A DNA stretch of 64,000 nt from Cyrtodaria siliqua (lineage: Eukaryota; Mollusca; Bivalvia; Adapedonta; Hiatellidae), in assembly GCA_037043455.1 (NCBI GenBank), contig JAWPHD010010198.1, positions 1 to 64,000 on the forward strand, written 5' to 3'. The position numbers were made by a program, and so were the translations under genes. The notes beneath the pieces are model-generated. The model was not told where the DNA came from. It did no database searches and worked only from the letters and a program-made list of their open reading frames with translations. Below, in pieces: positions 60,401 to 64,000 of this stretch (its first letter is position 1; every line of letters starts with the position of its first letter).

Positions 60401-63400
60401 GACTTTATTTAACGAGAGAACTCATTTGATATGTATAGTGGTTTCTCCTAATATCGCGGGTTCTTTAATATCGCGGTAAACACTATTTTAATGACATCAC
60501 CCTCAAGCGCCACCTACATGTGATCAAAATCACACAATTCATACCCGAAGGTCACGCTAATGTTTACAAATACATATCGACAAAAGGTCGCAATTCACGG
60601 TAAGTAAAATTGGTTTTCCATATAAATACATAAAAACATCACAATGTGTAAATTTCCTCCACCCCCTTACCAACAAAAGAACCCATAACACTTCGTAAAA
60701 TAAGTTTATAAACTTTGGGGCTCTGTCAAATCTTCGTCTGCTTGATGATATTTATGAATGAACTTGTTGTGGTCACGTGACGACGCTATGTTGCGAACAG
60801 GGCACCTGCCAACAGCGCCAATAAATTAAGGGGAACTAATAAAGAAGCCCTGCTACGCCTTTTCCTACGGAGTTCCCAAATCGATTTGTAGACGCACATA
60901 TTGAGGGGATGCAAGACACTTTGTTTTGTTTTTGGGGAAAGTGTGACTTCTGTCCACATTGGAAACACCTTAAGTACTGCTGTAATGCTACAGTTTTGAG
61001 GCGTGACTCTGTTTTCAGATGTCCACACTGCCTTACAAAGGTCTAATTGCTAGTACAAAAGTTAAAAAAGTAAAGAAAACAAGTGTTGAGTGATGAATTG
61101 ATGTAACTTGCGTGATTATTAAAAGAAACTGTTGAATTTCAGCATAGAGTTGTAGTTTTATTTGCAGATATATCCCATTTATTTTATTTAGATTTTTTTG
61201 CAATCTATAAACTCTAGTCAGGGCGTCCACTGTTTACCGCGATATTAGAGTACTCTCCCCTGACAACAGTAAAAACATAGCTGTCGATATCGGATAAAAT
61301 TATTTCAATATTTAATCCATCTAATGTTTTAATACTATGTACAAATACAAATGAGGTGTTTGTGAACGTAACCAGGACAGAAATAATTTGAGATAAATGT
61401 TGTATTATCATTTATTTAAACTGCAAACAGTAAGTACCGCGATATTAGGGAACACCATCCTACATAGTTTATTTGTTTTTGAATAAATATCTAATTTCAT
61501 AACTAAAGACAGTTTGTTAGTTTGTTATGTTTTATATAAAAGAAAATGCGCTGTTTGGAAAGTGTTTTTTTTAAATATTTACCCGGCAAAACACAGGTGA
61601 AGTATGTGAATCTTATAGTATAACAATATTTAACGGGTACCATAACATGATATATTTTGGCCGTGGTGTTAAAATAATGCTCAGCGATACTCTGCATAGA
61701 TTTGTTAAACCTCGTTAAATACAATTGCTTATTTGCTTTTCGTCTTTTTGTGTGTGTGTGTGTCGGTTTTGTTTTAATGTACTTTTCATTGACATTAAAT
61801 CTTCAGAGTTGAACGGACTTAGTGCCTCTCTGAAGCATCCACCGTTAACAGTCTATGTACGGAGGAACTATATCGTAGAAGATGTCATGCATTTTTACGA
61901 AAACATGAACTCCTCGAACGTGGAATCTACATTGACTTCCAAATTTGTAGGTAGGTCAATACTGAGCATCATATCATTGGCTCTCTTCTAACACGTATGG
62001 CATGGTCGACATGACAACCTCACTGCATTTAGTCAGATGAAACATACTTCGTTATAAATGTATGTAAACGTGTTCAAGCTGAAAATGGATACTGATCGCA
62101 AAAAAGACATGGAACAGACTCAGTTGTTGTGTTTGTTGTCCCTTATCAGTCTGTATTTTAATAGAATACCGCTTAATCCAATGCCAGTGGCGTGAGATCT
62201 ATTGCAAATTACATTACCTCATGAACAGGCTCAATAAAACCGAGTCTGCTACTATTCTCTCTTGTTTGTTATCGTTGCTTACAAGTGATCCGCCTTTCAG
62301 TATTTATTGACATTCACACTAGAGTTTGTTTAGTGCTGTGTGGTGGATGTTTGTTTTTTGTTTGTTTGTTTGTTTGTATGTTGTTTTACGTCATTTTTCA
62401 ACACATGTAAGTTTATATATGACGGTCGATGTTTTGTGGTGGAGGCAGACCACCCACTTTTCCTGGGTAGAACCAGTACCAGTACTGTACACCTCCCGCC
62501 ATCCGTAAGAATCGACACTTTTTCACTTACAAGTCGAGCTCCCAGTGGGATTCGAACCCGCAGCGGTGAGAGTTGGCGGATATAAAAAGTCGCTACGATT
62601 TTTACTACTTACTGGTCCTTTGGGATTATCAAGTCCAATCAGTGTCGCTTTATAGTAGGATACCGCTTAAGCCGGTGCTAAGGTGCGTTAAAGGTGTTGC
62701 AAATTATATTAATAAATACTGAAAAGGGAATCTCTTGGAAGCAACACACACAAACAAGAGAGAAAAGTAGCAAACTCCGTTCGGTTCGGTTTTATAATGT
62801 GTATGTAGGTCTATGATTTTATTGAGGTTGTTATTGGTAATATAAGGTGCAACACCTATCACGCCCACTAGCACCGGCTTAAGTAGTATTCTACTTAAAG
62901 CCACACTGATTGGGCTTGATGATCCCAAAGGACAAGTAAGTTTACAGCCCCCACACAGCACTAAACAAACGCTAGTGTTAATGTAAATAAATACTAAAAC
63001 ACTCATGAAAAGGCTCTATAAAACCGAGCCTGCTACATTTCTCTCTTGTTTGTGTTTGCTGCTTCCAAGGGATGCCCTTTTCAGTATTACTGACAGTCAA
63101 ATACATTTCCTGTTCAATCATTTTGTTAATAATGTTTGTAGGAGAAGAAGGCGTAGACGCAGGTGGTGTGATGAAGGACATGTTCACTTCGTTTTGGCAC
63201 AAGGCAAAGGAATCTTACTTCAAAGGAAATGTTGCCTGCGTTCCAGTTATCAATATGCGATGCTACGATATGTCACCATTTGTCACCCTTGGTCGTGTTT
63301 TTGCACACAGTACAGCTATCCTGAAAAACATTCCAATACAAATATGTAGAAGCACGCTCAACATGATCATTTTCGGGGATATGGAAATGACAGATGGAAC

Positions 63401-64000
63401 CATGGATATCATCATTGAAGACTTTTTGCTGTTCGTTGACCATGATGATAGAACAGTGCTCAGACAAGCGCTTGAAAACTTCGACGCACTAAGCGAGGAT
63501 CAGACAACAAAGCTGCGATACATTTTCGCGAACTTCGAAATGGAAAATATACCACGCAAAGAGACTCTCAAGAAAGATATTGCAAGCATTGCACACAACG
63601 AGCTTTGCGCGAAGCCAAAATGCGTATGTGAGCAGATGAGAAAGGGAATTCCAATGCTTCATCAGCAGATGTTCTGGGCGCAGTTGACAATTCGCCATAT
63701 TGACGGTCTGTACGAAGACTTTCGACCAACGGCAAAGAAGGTTATCAGTAAGCTGAGATGCACACCATGGCCTCTTGGACACGGGTCTAAGGAAAGACAG
63801 GTATTTGATCATCTGAAACGGTTTCTCCTGTACATATCACGCGACCTTCTTCTTGAATTCCTTCAGTTCGTTACCGCTGAGCGAAAGATTCCAGCTGAAA
63901 ACATTACTGTGACTTTTACCGATTTAACAGGCCTTGCCAGAAGACCCGTGGCTCGCACGTGTGTTTGCCGACTTGAGCTACCAAAATCTTACACACAATA
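48384..64000 (+). CDS. Ig-domain transmembrane receptor with cytoplasmic HECT ligase, copy 2 (3' cut by window)
   Basis: Eleven exons: 48384-48444, 49780-50157, 50754-51077, 51862-52182, 52576-52683, 53889-53925, 55433-55518, 56736-56822, 60071-60223, 61807-61950 and 63142-64000+. Spliced, they form one open frame; with the last exon as long as in copy 1, the protein would be 875 residues. The layout is: signal peptide (1-20), Cys-containing N-terminal domain (21-146), Ig V-like domain (147-254), second Ig-like domain (255-361), Ser/Thr stalk, membrane helix (about 385-409), RRRR stop-transfer, tail and linker, and a HECT domain from about 530 with catalytic Cys near 840. The ectodomain has many N-glycosylation sequons. 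Predicted role (inference): ligand or cell-contact recognition outside the cell coupled to ubiquitination of membrane-proximal substrates inside. All junctions are phase 1 except those around the 37-nt exon 6. Confidence 0.85.
48541..48950 (+). repeat. intron 1 minisatellite, short version
   Basis: About 16 units of the gaacatgcacacacaatgtc type, a third of the length of the array in copy 1. Confidence 0.85.
49780..50157 (+). CDS. copy 2 exon 2, N-terminal ectodomain
   Basis: 126 codons, phase 1-1, encoding ICKDFVRGGTLAICCRTEHL through NCVNGDWVCSSYAE. At least seven Cys and sequons NRT (twice), NLT and NIT mark it as extracellular. The GTLAICC and LYNITCHS segments could be Ig B and F strands, but the fold is not certain. 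Confidence 0.85.
50754..51077 (+). CDS. copy 2 exon 3, Ig V-like domain
   Basis: 108 codons, phase 1-1. GQIWLRLSNVTHYDAGTYVC is the E-F region of a V-type Ig domain (D.G.Y.C). The expected B-strand Cys is absent; a Trp occupies that area (LNAELKWTF), so the canonical disulfide is missing. Sequons NIS and NVT. Confidence 0.85.
51118..51460. mobile_element. repeat insertions in intron 3, copy 2
   Basis: 51118-51250 is a MITE-like member of the cttgtt...actgttcatgagcggta family. 51288-51432 is the dispersed repeat also seen at 47290. Copy 1 has its minisatellite in this place. Confidence 0.55.
51862..52182 (+). CDS. copy 2 exon 4, second Ig-like domain
   Basis: 107 codons, phase 1-1, with FCAASS (B strand), YTWKYPDTG (C strand) and PPIGCAAYEG (F strand). 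The acceptor tttctag is chosen because the upstream ctcag would read into TGA. Confidence 0.87.
52218..52430 (+). mobile_element. MITE-like repeat, counterpart of 7428-7640
   Basis: gatcccttggtagaaacata and cagcactggcttaagcgata-type core; same position relative to exons as in copy 1. Confidence 0.6.
52576..52683 (+). CDS. copy 2 exon 5, stalk and start of membrane helix
   Basis: Encodes YTTNNAANETSSTAAT and then VLIVVWNLIL. One sequon (NET). Phase 1-1, same length as copy 1. Confidence 0.82.
53012..53468. mobile_element. 457-bp long-inverted-repeat element, private to copy 2
   Basis: Flanked by ACATATCATATT on both sides (53000-53011, 53469-53480), which occurs once in copy 1. Inner ends are ACACTGAACGACTTTAA and TTAAAGTCGTTCAGTGT. 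The two halves are complementary over roughly 190 bp (acagtactacccccaaaa with ttgggggtcgtactgt). No coding capacity; a MITE or foldback element. Confidence 0.85.
53556..53815. mobile_element. 260-bp MITE, private to copy 2
   Basis: Perfect 13-bp ends CATTACGTGGTCC and GGACCACGTAATG. Copy 1 reads gtgtatacccacgcatttt across the site. It sits 73 bp upstream of exon 6. No target duplication is obvious. Confidence 0.8.
53889..53925 (+). CDS. copy 2 exon 6, 37-nt micro-exon
   Basis: Encodes VSFMMLCIIIVYR, one residue more than copy 1, and moves the phase from 1 to 2. Reading through the donor gives an immediate TAA. Confidence 0.8.
54359..54920. mobile_element. TIR element in intron 6, counterpart of 9251-9815
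   Basis: Same inverted ends (actattgcttggggcgcttg; ggctgaaacaaacaatagt, slightly shortened on the right). Confidence 0.7.
55433..55518 (+). CDS. copy 2 exon 7, Arg-rich stop-transfer
   Basis: RRRRGLPFCCCTCRNPF and then LLWWRRRRA. It differs from copy 1 by two replacements near the end. The donor A|GTTAGT is conserved. Confidence 0.78.
55519..56735. other. intron 7, copy 2
   Basis: Collinear with copy 1 intron 7 but lacking the (AT)n block. Nothing else seen. Confidence 0.5.
56736..56822 (+). CDS. copy 2 exon 8, single cytoplasmic repeat
   Basis: 29 codons: NEPANEIDNNGGHYVDEFEG and then PPADAGMHL. Two of the three copy 1 repeat units are missing, and the PPxY tyrosine is replaced by Asp. 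Confidence 0.8.
   Translation: MSQQMRLITTVAITLTNLKDHLLTLACI
57130..58590 (+). mobile_element. RT-element fragments in intron 8
   Basis: 57180-57440 encodes the RT C-terminal block (LQRTACLVVDPFTVRNYAFL). 57560-58590 holds three tandem 3'-end blocks (ccactgaccgttccaaggcg at about 57763, 57955 and 58358). Confidence 0.75.
58591..59205 (+). mobile_element. more RT-element 3' fragments
   Basis: Equivalent to 14600-14880 joined to 16060-16250 of copy 1. The LINE that splits them there is absent. Confidence 0.65.
59206..59580 (+). repeat. dispersed repeat with hairpin, counterpart of 17690-18075
   Basis: The hairpin at 59466-59580 keeps caccattaagaaaccg paired with cggtttcttaatggtg and a gcgtagcgaccgaccg loop. 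Confidence 0.7.
60071..60223 (+). CDS. copy 2 exon 9, Gly/Ala-rich linker
   Basis: 51 codons, phase 1-1: ENGGASASGGARAGVAGDLY and then ALPPVGPGLHSLDANEVTSQ. It differs from copy 1 by a handful of replacements and no indel. Confidence 0.82.
60436..61460. mobile_element. 1.0-kb TIR element, private to copy 2
   Basis: Ends tagtggtttctcctaatatc and the inverse of ccgcgatattagggaacacc, flanked by TA. Copy 1 is uninterrupted (gatatgtacatagtttattt near 24098). An internal repeat of taatatcgcggt lies near each end. The inside has no convincing transposase. Confidence 0.8.
61807..61950 (+). CDS. copy 2 exon 10, start of HECT domain
   Basis: LTVYVRRNYIVEDVM and an end at SKFVG. Same length and phases as copy 1. 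Confidence 0.9.
62340..62640 (-). mobile_element. tRNA-derived SINE, minus strand, counterpart of 25517-25860
   Basis: Same B box (GGTTCGAATCCC on the minus strand) and the same flanks, so it predates the duplication. Confidence 0.7.
62716..63087. mobile_element. MITE upstream of HECT exon, counterpart of 25923-26318
   Basis: Same terminal repeats (atactgaaaagggaatctct; gatgcccttttcagtat), 54 bp from the exon 11 acceptor. Confidence 0.75.
63142..64000 (+). CDS. copy 2 exon 11, HECT domain (truncated by window edge)
   Basis: Open for its whole visible length, from GEEGVDAGGVMKDMF to KSYTQ. The catalytic Cys codon is at 63960-63962 in VARTCVCRLELP. The His that precedes Thr-Cys in copy 1 and in most HECT ligases is Arg here. 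About 22 residues and the stop should lie beyond 64000 by comparison with copy 1. Confidence 0.92.

Larger units (their letters stand above)
47789..64000 (+). repeat. segmental duplication, copy 2 (continues past window)
   Basis: Collinear with 2549-27231. Intron 8 is much shorter here than in copy 1 (3.2 against 11.9 kb) because the LINE, the 5.2-kb TIR element and other insertions are absent. Confidence 0.9.

Noticed and set aside
60786..61028. Minus-strand frame inside the 1.0-kb element as a transposase
   Set aside because: It is 80 codons with no recognisable catalytic motif and is too short for any transposase.

Overview
This is intron-rich, AT-rich animal DNA. It has GT-AG introns, tRNA-derived SINEs, LINE and other reverse-transcriptase fragments, MITEs and satellite arrays. 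The repeat content and the gene families suggest a lophotrochozoan, most likely a bivalve mollusc; that is an inference and the species is not determined.

The main content is a tandem segmental duplication. Copy 1 starts near 2549 and copy 2 near 47789, about 45.2 kb apart, both on the + strand. Copy 2 runs off the right edge of the window. Each copy carries the same 11-exon gene, which I read as a single-pass membrane receptor fused to a ubiquitin ligase: signal peptide, cysteine-containing N-terminal domain, Ig V-like domain, second Ig-like domain, Ser/Thr-rich stalk, transmembrane helix, Arg-rich stop-transfer and Cys/Trp tail, repeat exon with proline-tyrosine motifs, Gly/Ala-rich linker, and a C-terminal HECT E3 domain with its catalytic Cys. 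The splice phases agree across every junction. Exon order and orientation are the same in both copies, and copy 2 is open from its start codon to the window edge (expected about 875 aa if its last exon is as long as in copy 1). Copy 1 has indels in exons 1-3 that break the ectodomain, while its exons 4-11 remain open. A receptor-type HECT ligase with an Ig ectodomain is, to my knowledge, unusual, and it is the strongest candidate here for an undescribed system.

Between the copies (27.3-47.8 kb) lie the 3' flank of copy 1; a 3.4-kb array of 79-bp repeats with higher-order structure and a decaying edge; a 38-bp tandem repeat; and a minus-strand animal haem peroxidase gene (seven exons recognised, 44301-35784). 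The peroxidase keeps its splice sites and its stop but has at least three reading-frame lesions and no 5' part. The rest of this interval is mostly retroelement 3'-end fragments and SINE-like elements.

The introns of both paralogs are packed with mobile DNA, and comparing the copies gives several filled and empty sites. Copy 1 alone has a 5'-truncated LINE with a 9-bp target duplication, a 5.2-kb TIR element and a foldback element. Copy 2 alone has 457-bp, 260-bp and 1.0-kb inverted-repeat elements. Other elements are shared and therefore predate the duplication.
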